The notes: generated from the letters alone by a model not told the origin. 64,000 nt of DNA from Patescibacteria group bacterium (GCA_028865305.1 JAGWKM010000001.1:58762-122761), one strand, 5' to 3'; counted from the stretch's first letter, positions 9,084 through 19,283 are shown. Numbers and translations are program-made.

Positions 9084-9504
9084 AAAACCGGGCGCTGGCG
9101 CCCGATTGGATAAACTCCGGAAGACCGGACCTTTTCGGAATCCGTGGGACGGATTTCATCATCCGGCGCGTCCAGGAGAGCACAATCTTCTGTCGGAACA
9201 TCTCAAGGCGAGGTGTTTCCTGTGCCACGGCGATGATGTGGTTGATCGCCTCACTCCGCGCTTTCAGGAACTCCATCCATCGGATTTCCACAATGCTTTC
9301 GTATCCCGGGTTTGGCTGGGCGCGTTTCCAAATATGAAACCTTTCGCGCGCCGTTTCTGCCTTTTCTTCCGCCTCGACCATCTTTTGCCGGAGGGATTCC
9401 GGCAGCGCATCAACATCACCGGGCCGGGTGAGCAGCCGGGGTGTCGGTGCCGTTTGGGCAACAGCCCAAACTGAACCCAAAGCCAGAATCAAAATGAGCT
9501 TCAT
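9004..9504 (-). CDS. secreted hypothetical protein
   Basis: Signal peptide MKLILILALGSVWAVAQTA; TAGGAGGAGG upstream of the ATG; 3' end overlaps the PAP2 gene. Confidence 0.6.
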   Translation of the reverse strand: MKLILILALGSVWAVAQTAPTPRLLTRPGDVDALPESLRQKMVEAEEKAETARERFHIWKRAQPNPGYESIVEIRWMEFLKARSEAINHIIAVAQETPRLEMFRQKIVLSWTRRMMKSVPRIPKRSGLPEFIQSGASARFFIENFCRERPLSDGQRNNRLCQKQEL

Positions 9505-9544
9505 GAAACCTCCTCCTACCCAGAATATAAGCTATAATGGCGTT

Positions 9545-10174
9545 ATGGACAAGGAGGCGGTACTCGCGGAGCTGGAGGCGGAAATGGCCCGTGCGGCTCT
9601 GCCTTTGCGCGAATCAAACTTGGTCTTCGGCGAAGGGGACATTGATTGCAAGGTGATGTTCATCGGTGAAGCGCCGGGAGAAACGGAGGACCGGTTGAAG
9701 CGGCCGTTCGTCGGGCGCGGCGGCCAGCTGCTCGATAGGATGATTGAGGGCATCGGTTGGAAGCGCGAAGATGTTTATATCACGAATATCGTGAAGCGCC
9801 GGCCGCCGCAGAATCGCGACCCTTTGCCGGAAGAAATTGAGGCTTACCGGCCGTATCTCACGCGCCAGATCGGGATTATCGATCCGCAGGTCATTGTCAC
9901 ACTCGGCCGTTTCTCGATGAATTATTTTTTGCCTGAAGCGAAAATTTCGCGCGACCGGGGGCGCACGTTCAATATCGATGGAAGGATAATTTATCCCGTT
10001 TTCCATCCCGCGGCCGCGCTCCGCTCGCCCGACATGATGAAAGGTCTGCAGGAAGATTTTCAAAAGCTGCCAAGCGTGGTGAATGGCGAACTCGTAACAA
10101 GCATCGTCTTGCCCGACGCGCGGGCAGGAGAAAAACCGAAGCCGAAAAAAACGCAGCAAGGAAGTTTGTTTTAA
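9545..10174 (+). CDS. family 4-type uracil-DNA glycosylase lacking the Fe-S cysteines
   Basis: VMFIGEAPGETEDRLKRPFVGRGGQLLDRMIEGIGWKREDVYITNIVKRRPPQNRDPLPEEIEAYRPYL; TATAAT 6 nt before the ATG. Confidence 0.85.
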   Translation: MDKEAVLAELEAEMARAALPLRESNLVFGEGDIDCKVMFIGEAPGETEDRLKRPFVGRGGQLLDRMIEGIGWKREDVYITNIVKRRPPQNRDPLPEEIEAYRPYLTRQIGIIDPQVIVTLGRFSMNYFLPEAKISRDRGRTFNIDGRIIYPVFHPAAALRSPDMMKGLQEDFQKLPSVVNGELVTSIVLPDARAGEKPKPKKTQQGSLF

Positions 10175-10181
10175 ACGCCCG

Positions 10182-10322
10182 ACGGCATCTTATCTTTGGA
10201 ACCCCGTCGTCCGCGCGAAAATCATGGTTGCTGCGCGAAGCGCGACGGCCGGCAAACGGTTGAGGGACCAGGCGCGCGCTGCCGCAGGAGCAGCGCGACG
10301 CCGTGTCTTGCGAGGGCATCGG
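10182..10322. repeat. GC-rich inverted-repeat element, copy B (degenerate)
   Basis: GCGCGAAGCGCGACG...CGGCAA...GCGACGCCGTGTCTTG...GGCATC shared with 1344-1519. Confidence 0.65.
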
Positions 10323-10374
10323 CTATTTTCCGCCTGCTACATTCCGCGGAGGATTTCTTTGTTATACTGAACCT

Positions 10375-10716
10375 ATGAGCTTTTCCCTCGTCTACCTCTT
10401 CCAGCGCTTTTTCTTCCGCATCTACGATTTCTTTCATCACTGGTATGTCGACGGCTCCCGCGCTTTCGGCCGGGTTTTTATCCGCACGCTTGAGGAAACC
10501 GATAAGGTATTGGCCATCAAAATCACGCTCCGCTATTTTTTCCAGCCGCTCTATGGCGACTATACCGCCATGGGCCGCATCCTTGGCGTGATCTTTCGGA
10601 CTGGCAGGATTTTGGTCGGCGCTGCGGTATATACGTTTTTAATCATATTGTTTGCGGCGGCCTTTGCGGTTTGGATTGCGGCGCCGGCGGCAATTTTAAT
10701 GTTGGCTTTAAAATAA
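10375..10716 (+). CDS. conserved membrane protein upstream of the Clp ATPase
   Basis: 113 aa with C-terminal TM segments; TATACT 6 nt before the ATG. Confidence 0.65.
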   Translation: MSFSLVYLFQRFFFRIYDFFHHWYVDGSRAFGRVFIRTLEETDKVLAIKITLRYFFQPLYGDYTAMGRILGVIFRTGRILVGAAVYTFLIILFAAAFAVWIAAPAAILMLALK

Positions 10717-10804
10717 TGCGAACTATGCGAATGGATATTATCGCGATTCGGATTGGCTGGCATTCGCCGCATGCGCGCATCCCTTCGCTCTATCTGCATC
10801 ATAT

Positions 10805-13336
10805 ATGATGAACGGCATTACCTTTAACGATCCAAGATTGAAGATGACCATCGGTGGCCGGTTTTTGGTCCGCGTCGTGAGCTACGTCGCTTACCTGTTC
10901 CTGTTTGCGGCAACTTTTACCCTGCTCATCTCGACCTCCGCGCGTCTGCAATTTTTAGGCTTATTTTTCCTGCTCGTAATCATTGACCTTGCGGTGCATC
11001 GGAGAGAGGGGGATGTTCCCATTGCGGAATTGCCGATAGCGAACGGCAAATTGCCGGCGATGCCGGTCAATGCCGCAAAGGCGATGCTGCCGACGTCATT
11101 TTCCATTATTGAACGCGCTTTCGATCGGGCTCTCATGGCGCATCATGATTTTTATCCGGAGGTCGCGGGCCGTTTGGCTGACTTGCCGGAAATCGGAGAA
11201 GGTCTGCGGCGCCTGGATGCGGATCCGAAAGAATTCAGGGAGAAAGCGGAGGAAATGATGGAAGAGGGCGGAAAGCTTCCGGCATCCGATGTCCATCGGT
11301 CGCCGGATGCCGTGCGCCGCCAAGCCGAAGCGATTGCGATTGCCGCTTTTGAGGTTGCCGTCCAAGGAGGCCATAATTTCGTGAAGCCGAGCGATCTGTT
11401 TTCGGCGCTGCTCCAGGTTCGCGATGAAACTATCGATCGCCTTTTCAATTTTTTTAATATCGAACAGGGCGATTTGGAGCGTGCTTTGATTTTGAGCTCC
11501 GCGGCGGCGCGCGCCCGCAAGCGTCTGCCGGATGCGCTTGGCGGTTTCCGTTTTGAAACGCATCGTACCGTCCGGCACCGGATCATGAACCGCGCCTGGA
11601 CCTCGCGGCCGACGCCCGTGCTCGACCGCTATGGCGATGATTTGACCGATCTTGCGCGCGGCGCGGAAATCGGTTTTTTGATCGGCCACGAACAGGAATA
11701 TGAAAAGTTGGTTGAAACCCTGGGCCGGCCGGTGAATCCGAACGCGCTCCTCGTCGGCGAACCGGGCATCGGCAAGGAGACGCTGGTGCAGCACTTGGCG
11801 GCGCAGCTCACCAAGGACCGGGTGCCGCGCGCGCTCTTCGATAAACGGTTGGTTTCGCTTCGGCTGCAGGATCTCGTGGCCGGCGCAACGCCCGACGAAT
11901 TGCATTTGCGCCTGAAGCGGATCGTGGACGAGATCCGGATGGCGGGCAATGTCATCATTTATATTCCCGACATCCATAACCTGGTTCGGACCTCCGGCAC
12001 GGCGTTCATGTCGGCAGCGGATGCTTTGATGCCGGTCATCATGGATAATGTTTTTCCGATTGTCGGCACGACCTATCCGCGGGAATTCAAGCAGCTCATG
12101 GAACCGCGGAGCGATTTTCTGGGCGCTTTTGAAGTCATTCCGGTGGACGAGGTAAGCCCGGCGGATGCGGAAAAAATCCTTGCTTATGGCAGTTTGCTTT
12201 TGGAGCATGAGTCGCGCATCGTCGTGAGCTTCGGCGCCATCAAGCGCGCCGTGGTTTTAGCCAAAAAATATTTCCATGACCGGTTTTTGCCTTCGAGCGC
12301 GGAGGAATTATTGAAAGCGGCTCTGATTTCCGCGGAGCAGCGTGGTGAAAAAACGCTCGGGCCGGATCGCGTGACGGCCGTGGCGGAGGCGAAAACGCAT
12401 ATTCCGCTGCACGAGGCGGCCGGAGCTGAGGCGGAGCGGTTGCTCCACATGGAAGACGTAATCCACGAACGGTTAATCGGCCAGGACGAGGCGGTGCGGG
12501 CGGTTTCGCAGGCGCTCCGCGAATACCGGAGCGGGTTGGCGCGCGCCGGCGGACCGATCGCGAGTTTTCTCTTTGTCGGCCCGACCGGCGTCGGGAAAAC
12601 TGAGCTTGCAAAAACCCTGGCAAAGATCCAGTTTGGTTCAGAAAAGATGATGGTCCGGTTCGACATGACGGAATATCAGGACAAGCAAAGCTTCTTCCGG
12701 TTCATTGGTTCTCCCGACGGCCAGACGGACGGCGCGCTCACCGAGGCCGTTCGCGCGAAACCGTACAGCTTGATCCTGCTCGATGAATTTGAAAAAGCGC
12801 ATCCGGATATTTTGAACCTGTTCCTCCAGGTTTTCGACGACGGCCGGTTAACGGACAACCTCAGCCGGACCGTGGATTTTACGAACACCATCATCATTGC
12901 CACTTCGAACGCCCATTCGGACATCATCAATGAAGCGCTCGGGAAAGGCGAGACCATGGAGCAGATCGGGGAATACCTTAAGGCGCGGCTTACGGACGTC
13001 TTCAAGCCGGAATTGCTGAACCGGTTTTCGAAGATCATCGTGTTCCGGAATCTGAAACCGGACGAGCTTGGGAAGATCGTTGTTTTGAATTTGGACGAAT
13101 TGGCGGAAACCGTGAAGGGGCAGGGAATTTATTTGGAATATGATCCGGCGGCCGTGCAGCTTCTCGCGAAACTCGGCTATGACCCGGCGTTCGGCGCGCG
13201 GCCGCTGCGAAGGGTCATTGAAGAGAAAATCCGCGCGCCTTTGGCAGAAGCAATTTTGGCAAGGAAAGTGGAGAAGGGGAGGAAGCTGAAATTGGTCGTT
13301 CGGGAACCTGACGATTTCGATTTCGTATCAGCTTGA
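10805..13336 (+). CDS. membrane-anchored ClpC-like AAA+ ATPase
   Basis: Two N-terminal TM helices; Clp N domain; D1 GEPGIGKET; D2 FVGPTGVGKTELAKTLA, LILLDEFEKAHPDILNLFLQVFDDGRLTD. Confidence 0.9.
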   Translation: MMNGITFNDPRLKMTIGGRFLVRVVSYVAYLFLFAATFTLLISTSARLQFLGLFFLLVIIDLAVHRREGDVPIAELPIANGKLPAMPVNAAKAMLPTSFSIIERAFDRALMAHHDFYPEVAGRLADLPEIGEGLRRLDADPKEFREKAEEMMEEGGKLPASDVHRSPDAVRRQAEAIAIAAFEVAVQGGHNFVKPSDLFSALLQVRDETIDRLFNFFNIEQGDLERALILSSAAARARKRLPDALGGFRFETHRTVRHRIMNRAWTSRPTPVLDRYGDDLTDLARGAEIGFLIGHEQEYEKLVETLGRPVNPNALLVGEPGIGKETLVQHLAAQLTKDRVPRALFDKRLVSLRLQDLVAGATPDELHLRLKRIVDEIRMAGNVIIYIPDIHNLVRTSGTAFMSAADALMPVIMDNVFPIVGTTYPREFKQLMEPRSDFLGAFEVIPVDEVSPADAEKILAYGSLLLEHESRIVVSFGAIKRAVVLAKKYFHDRFLPSSAEELLKAALISAEQRGEKTLGPDRVTAVAEAKTHIPLHEAAGAEAERLLHMEDVIHERLIGQDEAVRAVSQALREYRSGLARAGGPIASFLFVGPTGVGKTELAKTLAKIQFGSEKMMVRFDMTEYQDKQSFFRFIGSPDGQTDGALTEAVRAKPYSLILLDEFEKAHPDILNLFLQVFDDGRLTDNLSRTVDFTNTIIIATSNAHSDIINEALGKGETMEQIGEYLKARLTDVFKPELLNRFSKIIVFRNLKPDELGKIVVLNLDELAETVKGQGIYLEYDPAAVQLLAKLGYDPAFGARPLRRVIEEKIRAPLAEAILARKVEKGRKLKLVVREPDDFDFVSA

Positions 13337-13499
13337 TAGAGCGCTTTGCAATGGCCTGATTTCACGGACAAAAATTTGGCTGCTTTTTTGTTGATTTCCC
13401 CAATCCGGCAAAATCTCACGATCGAGAGATTTTATCGTTAAACCCGGCTGGAATCCGGTCCGGAGGCCGGGGTGGCGGGAAAACTGCTATACTTAAATT

Positions 13500-14153
13500 G
13501 TGAAAATTAAGATTAACATCGACATCAAAGTCGGGCGGATCGTGAAATATTTCGTGCTTTCCGACCTGTTTTTACTGGCTGGCTGGGGCTTCATTGATCC
13601 CATTTTTTCGGTTTTCATCGTGGAAAAAGTGGTCGGGGCGACGCTTGCGACCGTGGGTATGGTTGCGGGGATTTATTGGATCCTGAAATCGATCCTCCAG
13701 ATTCCAATCGCAAATGCGCTTGACCAACGATCGGGAGAAAAGGACGATTTCATCGCGCTTATTGCCGGGTTGGTCCTCGCCGGCATTTCCGCGATTGCGT
13801 TTGCCTGGGTGAGGCAGGTTTGGCAGCTTTATTTTGTCCAAGCGGTCCATGCCATCGGATTCGCGCTTTATGTCCCTTCGTGGTCGGCGATTTTTTCACG
13901 GCATCTCGACAAAGATCGCGTGTCATTCGATTGGTCGCTCGATAGTACAGTTTCCGGGTTTTCCGCCGGCTTCATGGGGTTGCTCGGCGGCATCGCGGCG
14001 GCCGTGCTTGGATTCCCGGCGGTATTCATTATGGCGGGAATGTTGTCTCTCGCGGCCGCGGTGATCATTATGGCAGTGCCGGACGTGGCGTTGCCGAAGC
14101 CGGTCGCGAGGACTGTTGAGGAGGAAAAGACGCCGGCGAATCTTGGAGTATAG
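13500..14153 (+). CDS. half-size MFS-like transporter (GTG start)
   Basis: About six TM helices, 217 aa; TATACT 6 nt before GTG. Confidence 0.6.
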   Translation: MKIKINIDIKVGRIVKYFVLSDLFLLAGWGFIDPIFSVFIVEKVVGATLATVGMVAGIYWILKSILQIPIANALDQRSGEKDDFIALIAGLVLAGISAIAFAWVRQVWQLYFVQAVHAIGFALYVPSWSAIFSRHLDKDRVSFDWSLDSTVSGFSAGFMGLLGGIAAAVLGFPAVFIMAGMLSLAAAVIIMAVPDVALPKPVARTVEEEKTPANLGV

Positions 14154-14159
14154 CGCAGC

Positions 14160-14300
14160 TGCATTAAATTTTTATTAAATCAACGAGATTAGATTCGACG
14201 ATCGTCGGATCTAATCCTGCATCAATGAACCGATAATTTGATTTAAAAAAAATTTCTTGAAAACTGATCGAAAATTGCAAATTGAAAAAACTGAAGCCTG
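14160..14300. repeat. Composite palindromic element copy 2
   Basis: gattagattcgacgatcgtcggatctaatc (14187-14216) preceded by attaaatttttattaaat. Confidence 0.75.
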
Positions 14301-14305
14301 AAAAT

Positions 14306-16072
14306 ATGCAAACCATTTCGAACCAACAAATTGCAGAAATGCTCCGCGAGATCGGAGAATACCTTGCCATGCAAAACATTCCCTTCAAGCCGCGCGCTTT
14401 CGAGAAGGCGGCTTTGACCATTGAAGGGTTGGAGGAGGAGGTCTCGGAAATTTATAAAAAGGGCGGCGGCGGGAAGGACGGGCTGAAGGCGCTGAAAGAA
14501 ATTCCCGGCGTTGGCGCTTCCATCGCCGCTTCTATCGAGGAAGCTATCAACACCGGCAAGATGAAGGATTTGGAGCGGCTGCGCAAAAGTACGCCAGTCC
14601 GGCTCGATGAGCTTTCGCGTATCGAAGGGCTGGGGCCGAAGTCGGTGCAGAAGTTATACAAGGCATTGAGTATTAGGAATTTGAAGGATCTGGAGAAAGC
14701 GGCGAGGGCGGGAAAAATCGCGGCGCTTCCCGGTTTCGGCAAAAAGACCGAAGAAAACATCTTGAAGAGTATCGGCTTCGCGGCGACGAGCGGCCAGCGG
14801 TTTTTCATCGGGCACATCATGCCGCAGATCCGCCGGATCGAGGAGCGATTGAGATTATTGCCGGAATCAAAAATGGTCACGATTGCCGGTTCAGCGCGGC
14901 GTTGGAAGGAAACGGTCGGCGATGCGGATATCCTGGTGGTTTCCCAAAAACCGGCGCCGATCATGCGGCAATTCGTCAGCATGCCGGAAGTGGTCCGGGT
15001 TATCGCGCATGGCGATACGAAATCTTCCGTCAAGGTGCGCGGCGGATTGAATGTTGACCTGCGCGTGGTTCCGGAGGAATCTTACGGCGCGGCCTTGGCT
15101 TATTTCACCGGTTCAAAAGATCATAATGTGGCGATGCGGCAAACCGCGATCAAACGGGGATGGAAACTGAACGAATACGGATTATTCAAAGCGACGAGCG
15201 AAAAGGGGAGGGCGATCGGCAAAGAGAAGATGATCGCCGGGCGAACCGAGGCGGAATTGTACGAGACGTTCGGTATGGATTACATCGAGCCGGAACTGCG
15301 CGAGAATACGGGCGAACTGGAAGCGGCGCGCAGGCATGCCCTGCCGAAACTCGTCGGTTATGGCGATTTGCAGGGCGATTTGCAGGTGCAGACCGATTGG
15401 ACCGACGGTTCCGATTCCATCGAGAGCATGGCGAGGGTGGCCATGGCGCGCGGACTGAAATATATCGCGATCACCGATCATACGAAGCGGCTTGCGATGG
15501 CGAATGGTTTGGATGAGAAGCGGATCCTGAAACAGATGGCCGAGATCGATAAGCTCAATAAAAAATTCGCCGGCAAGATAAAAATCCTGAAAGGGAGCGA
15601 GTGCGATATTTTAAAGGACGGCACGCTCGACCTGCCGGATTCCGTTCTGTCAAAACTTGACGTCGTTGGCGCGTCGGTGCATTCGTTTTTCAACCTGCCG
15701 CGGACGGAACAGACCAAGCGGATTGCGCGCGCGATGGAAAACCCGAACGTGGATATTCTTTTCCATCCGACGGGGCGCATCGTGAATAAGCGGGCGCCGT
15801 ACGATGTTGATGTTGAGGAATTGATTAGGGCAGCGAAACGGACCGGCACCATTATGGAAATCGATGCCCTTGAGCGATTGGATTTGAAGGATGAATATAT
15901 CCGCAAATGCGTCGAAGCCGGCGTGCGGATGTCCATCGATTCCGACGCGCATTCGCCGAGCCATTACAGTTCGATTGAATATGGCATAGCGCAAGCGAGA
16001 AGAGGATGGGCGGAGAAAAAAGATATCATCAATTCCTGGCCGGTAGAGAAAATGCTGAAGAGTTTGAAATAA
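14306..16072 (+). CDS. polX: DNA polymerase X with C-terminal PHP domain
   Basis: HhH segments, GSARRWKETVGDADILV, GDLQGDLQVQTDWTDGSDSIESM, ITDHTKRLAMANGL, SIDSDAHSPSH. Confidence 0.93.
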   Translation: MQTISNQQIAEMLREIGEYLAMQNIPFKPRAFEKAALTIEGLEEEVSEIYKKGGGGKDGLKALKEIPGVGASIAASIEEAINTGKMKDLERLRKSTPVRLDELSRIEGLGPKSVQKLYKALSIRNLKDLEKAARAGKIAALPGFGKKTEENILKSIGFAATSGQRFFIGHIMPQIRRIEERLRLLPESKMVTIAGSARRWKETVGDADILVVSQKPAPIMRQFVSMPEVVRVIAHGDTKSSVKVRGGLNVDLRVVPEESYGAALAYFTGSKDHNVAMRQTAIKRGWKLNEYGLFKATSEKGRAIGKEKMIAGRTEAELYETFGMDYIEPELRENTGELEAARRHALPKLVGYGDLQGDLQVQTDWTDGSDSIESMARVAMARGLKYIAITDHTKRLAMANGLDEKRILKQMAEIDKLNKKFAGKIKILKGSECDILKDGTLDLPDSVLSKLDVVGASVHSFFNLPRTEQTKRIARAMENPNVDILFHPTGRIVNKRAPYDVDVEELIRAAKRTGTIMEIDALERLDLKDEYIRKCVEAGVRMSIDSDAHSPSHYSSIEYGIAQARRGWAEKKDIINSWPVEKMLKSLK

Positions 16073-16304
16073 ATTTTTGTTATCCTGGGCACTGGCCCGG
16101 AGCCGCGCTTGGAAGATTTAATCAAATTTTAATAATTTGAAAATTGCGCCCCCGTTTAAATTGTATCGCATAAGAGTTAAATTTTTTATAAATAATTTCT
16201 AAACAAAAGTTCATTAAATTATGTTAAACGCTCGGTTTCTGATTGGCAGTGTTCCGGTTTTAAAACGCCGGCTTATTTCAACTGCTACATGATATAATTT
16301 TCTT

Positions 16305-16673
16305 ATGCACTGGATTTTAAAAGCTCTTTTGACCGTCCTTGGCAATGCTTTTGCGCTCTGGCTCGCCAATCTTTTCATTCCGGGCTTCGTGGTGCAGGCG
16401 ACTGTACTGCAGCTTTTGCTGGTTGCCCTTGTTCTCGCGCTTTTGAACTGGGTTTTGAAACCGATTTTGACGCTTCTCTTCGGGCCGCTTATCATCTTGA
16501 CGCTCGGCATCGGCGTCCTCATCGTGAATGCGGTTATTTTGCTTTTGCTGCCGTGGTTGACGAATCACATTGACTTTTTGAGGGAAAGCGTTAATATTCA
16601 GAACATTCCGGCACTGATATTAGCTACGGTGCTGGTCAGCATCGTAAATCTGATGGTGCATGTGATCGAGTGA
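16305..16673 (+). CDS. phage holin family 4 (PF04020-type) membrane protein
   Basis: NAFALWLANLFIPGFVV...LNWVLKPILTLLFGPLIILTLG; TATAAT 6 nt before the ATG. Confidence 0.8.
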   Translation: MHWILKALLTVLGNAFALWLANLFIPGFVVQATVLQLLLVALVLALLNWVLKPILTLLFGPLIILTLGIGVLIVNAVILLLLPWLTNHIDFLRESVNIQNIPALILATVLVSIVNLMVHVIE

Positions 16674-16752
16674 TGGAATTCGGGGGGTGGTGGAAGCTGA
16701 AAAATCCATTCCATTCTCCATTCTCCAGTTTCCAGCTTCCTTTATTACAACA

Positions 16753-16962
16753 ATGGCCATAATCCAAATTATCCTTGCGGTTATCATCGTCGCGCTCATC
16801 CTGCTCCAGGAGCGTTCTTCCGGCATGTCCGGGCTTTTCGGCGGTTCGGGCGAGGGTTTTTACCAGGCGCGGCGCGGGATGGAAAAAATCATCTTTTATG
16901 CGACGATCGGGTTGTCGGTTTTGTTCGTGGTGCTCGCGGTGTGGCAGCTTGTGGCACATTAG
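16753..16962 (+). CDS. secG: preprotein translocase subunit SecG
   Basis: IIQIILAVIIVALILLQERSSGMSGLFGGSGEGFYQARRGMEKIIFYATIG. Confidence 0.85.
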   Translation: MAIIQIILAVIIVALILLQERSSGMSGLFGGSGEGFYQARRGMEKIIFYATIGLSVLFVVLAVWQLVAH

Positions 16963-17067
16963 GAATTTTCAATTTCGATTTCCGATCTCCGGAACCATTT
17001 CCAATATTTCGTCTTCGCCGTTCGCAATGGCTTGAAAATGATGATTGAAAATCGGAATTGAAAACTG
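16963..17067. repeat. Intergenic inverted repeat (GAATTTTCAATTTCGATTTCCGAT type)
   Basis: Left gaattttcaatttcgatttccgat; right atgattgaaaatcggaattgaaaactg. Confidence 0.65.
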
Positions 17068-17073
17068 CTCCCC

Positions 17074-18735
17074 ATGTCCTTTCTCAAAAAAATTTATCTT
17101 GCCTTCACGAAACCGGAGCGTACCTCTTTCCTGGTTTCTTCCGCGATTGCGCTCGCCAGTTTAATTGTCCTTGCGAGCATTTTTTTTATCCAGACAACCA
17201 AAGCGGTGCCTGCGGCCGGCGGCGAGTTCACGGAGGGCGCGCTCGGACAGCCTGAACAGGTAAATCCGGTGACGGCAACGGCCCGAGTGGATTTAGATTT
17301 GGTGAAACTGATCTACAGCAATGTTTATGACATTGCGGACAGCATTGATGCGACGTCGAGCGGCAGAATTTGGACGGTGCGGCTCAAGGAAAATCTCCAT
17401 TGGCAGGATGGGCAGAAGCTGACGAGCGATGACGTCATTTTTACGGTGCAGTCGATCCAGAACCCCGATGCCCGTTCGCCGCAGCTTGCCGATTGGCAGG
17501 GTGTGGCCGTGAGCCGCGTGAGCGAGCTTGAAGTGCAATTCACGCTGCCCGGGCCGTATGCATTTTTCGGCGATAACCTGAAAAATCTGTATATCTTGCC
17601 GAAGCACCTGTTTGCCGACGCCGCACCCGGCAACTGGCGGCTTTCGGAATACGACCTGAAGCCGGTCGGCAGCGGCCCCTACCAATTTGTTTCTTATGAC
17701 CGTACGTCGGATGGATTTATTTCGGGTTACCACTTGGCGGCGTGGGGCGGATCGTTCGCCGTGCAGCCATTGATCCAGAATTTCGATTTTTCGTTTTTCC
17801 GCAACGAGAACGATTTGGCGCAAGGCTTCAATGCCGGGCAGATTGACGGATTCGCGCCGCAAATGCCCGGCGACCTCGCCGCCATTACCCGGCCGTATAA
17901 TTTGTTTTCCTGGCGTACGCCGGGGTATTATGCCGTTTTTTGGAACCAAGGCAATAATGCCGCATTGCAGGACCCGAGCGTGCGGGAAGCGCTTGCGATG
18001 GCTGTGGACCGGGACGCGTTGATCAGCCAGCTCGGTGCGGGAAACAGGCAGGGGACATGGTATGTGCCTGATGACGGCCCGATTCCGCCCGGCGCGGCAT
18101 TTTATTCCGCTCCCCAAATTTCATCTTCCGGCATCGACCTTGCTTCATCGACGCTCGATTCGGCTGGATGGAAAATGGGATCCGACGGCATCCGTGCGAA
18201 AACAATCCGGAAAACGAGCGTTCCTTTGTCCATCACTTTAGTAGTGCCCCAGATCGATTTCCTGGTCCGGACGGCAAACTATTTGCAAACGGTTTGGCGA
18301 CAGCTTGGGGTTCAGGTGACCATAACGCCGGATTCTCCCGATTCGATTGATGCTGATTATATCGAAAATCGGAGCTATCAGGCGCTCCTTTTCGGGAATA
18401 TCCTGGGGCCGAGCTCTGACCTTTACGCATTTTGGGATTCTTCGCAGCGGTTTTCGCCGGGACTGAACCTTGCGGTCTACGGCAACCCGAAAGCGGATGC
18501 CCTCATTGAATCCGCGCGGCAGACGCTCAATAATGCTTCGCAGACGCAGGAATTGGCGGCGGCCGAACAGGCCATCATAAATGACGCGCCGGCCCTCTTC
18601 CTTTTTTCGCCGAACGACCTTTATGCGGTAAACAAAACCATTCAGGGTATCGCGCCGGCCATCCTTTCCGATCCGTCAGACCGGTTCCGCGAAGTGCCAA
18701 GTTGGTATTTGGAGACGGCGAGAGTGTTGAAATGA
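17074..18735 (+). CDS. peptide ABC transporter substrate-binding protein (SBP_bac_5)
   Basis: N-terminal TM anchor; NPVTATARVDLDLVKLIYSNVYD; LKENLHWQDGQKLTSDDVIFTVQSIQNPDA; VREALAMAVDRDALI. Confidence 0.9.
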   Translation: MSFLKKIYLAFTKPERTSFLVSSAIALASLIVLASIFFIQTTKAVPAAGGEFTEGALGQPEQVNPVTATARVDLDLVKLIYSNVYDIADSIDATSSGRIWTVRLKENLHWQDGQKLTSDDVIFTVQSIQNPDARSPQLADWQGVAVSRVSELEVQFTLPGPYAFFGDNLKNLYILPKHLFADAAPGNWRLSEYDLKPVGSGPYQFVSYDRTSDGFISGYHLAAWGGSFAVQPLIQNFDFSFFRNENDLAQGFNAGQIDGFAPQMPGDLAAITRPYNLFSWRTPGYYAVFWNQGNNAALQDPSVREALAMAVDRDALISQLGAGNRQGTWYVPDDGPIPPGAAFYSAPQISSSGIDLASSTLDSAGWKMGSDGIRAKTIRKTSVPLSITLVVPQIDFLVRTANYLQTVWRQLGVQVTITPDSPDSIDADYIENRSYQALLFGNILGPSSDLYAFWDSSQRFSPGLNLAVYGNPKADALIESARQTLNNASQTQELAAAEQAIINDAPALFLFSPNDLYAVNKTIQGIAPAILSDPSDRFREVPSWYLETARVLK

Positions 18736-18781
18736 CTTCACGGGAATACTATTCGATTTAAGCACGGACAAAAAAGCCGCT

Positions 18782-19150
18782 TCAAGGATGAAGTGGCTGA
18801 CGGCCATCATGGAAGTACTTATACAGGAACCATAGGCAATACCAAGGACTCGAGGCAACGAACCAAGAGCCTACTGCAATAAACATGCCGGGACATATGG
18901 GAACGAAAAGAATTATATTCAAATAGATTAGATACCAAAGCCAGTCAAGCGAAGGCACGTGTATGGCGAGTGGTATCATGATCAGTCCGATCAACCCGAA
19001 ATAGGTCCAAACTCCTTCTCTGCCACGACTTCCCTCTTCGCCTTCGTGGCCGAAAACAAAACGGTGAAGAGGGCGGTGAATGAAAAGATAAACAAAGAGC
19101 GAAAATCCCCCATACCACATAATCATCACGGCCACGCTTTTAGTTTGCAT
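18782..19150 (-). CDS. hypothetical membrane protein
   Basis: 122 aa, hydrophobic segments, GAGGTG upstream. Confidence 0.45.
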   Translation of the reverse strand: MQTKSVAVMIMWYGGFSLFVYLFIHRPLHRFVFGHEGEEGSRGREGVWTYFGLIGLIMIPLAIHVPSLDWLWYLIYLNIILFVPICPGMFIAVGSWFVASSPWYCLWFLYKYFHDGRQPLHP

Positions 19151-19283
19151 GCGGCACCTCTGATCAGATATTAGATCTTCTACCGGGTAGCCGTCAACAG
19201 GATTTGACTTTATTGCTCAATCCATGCTATGCTGTAATTTCTTTGAATATTGATTGATTTCGAATTAAAAAAGTTCCATATGC

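Noticed and set aside
11096-12208. 370-aa antisense ORF opposite the Clp ATPase
   Set aside because: Composition and lack of RBS/homology pattern indicate a shadow of GC-rich coding; same for many antisense ORFs over ileS, dnaE, groEL and the TraG-like gene.
13500-14153. Frameshifted full-length MFS gene
   Set aside because: No continuation of MFS helices in other frames downstream; the next sequence is the palindromic element and polX. Treated as a genuine half-size protein.
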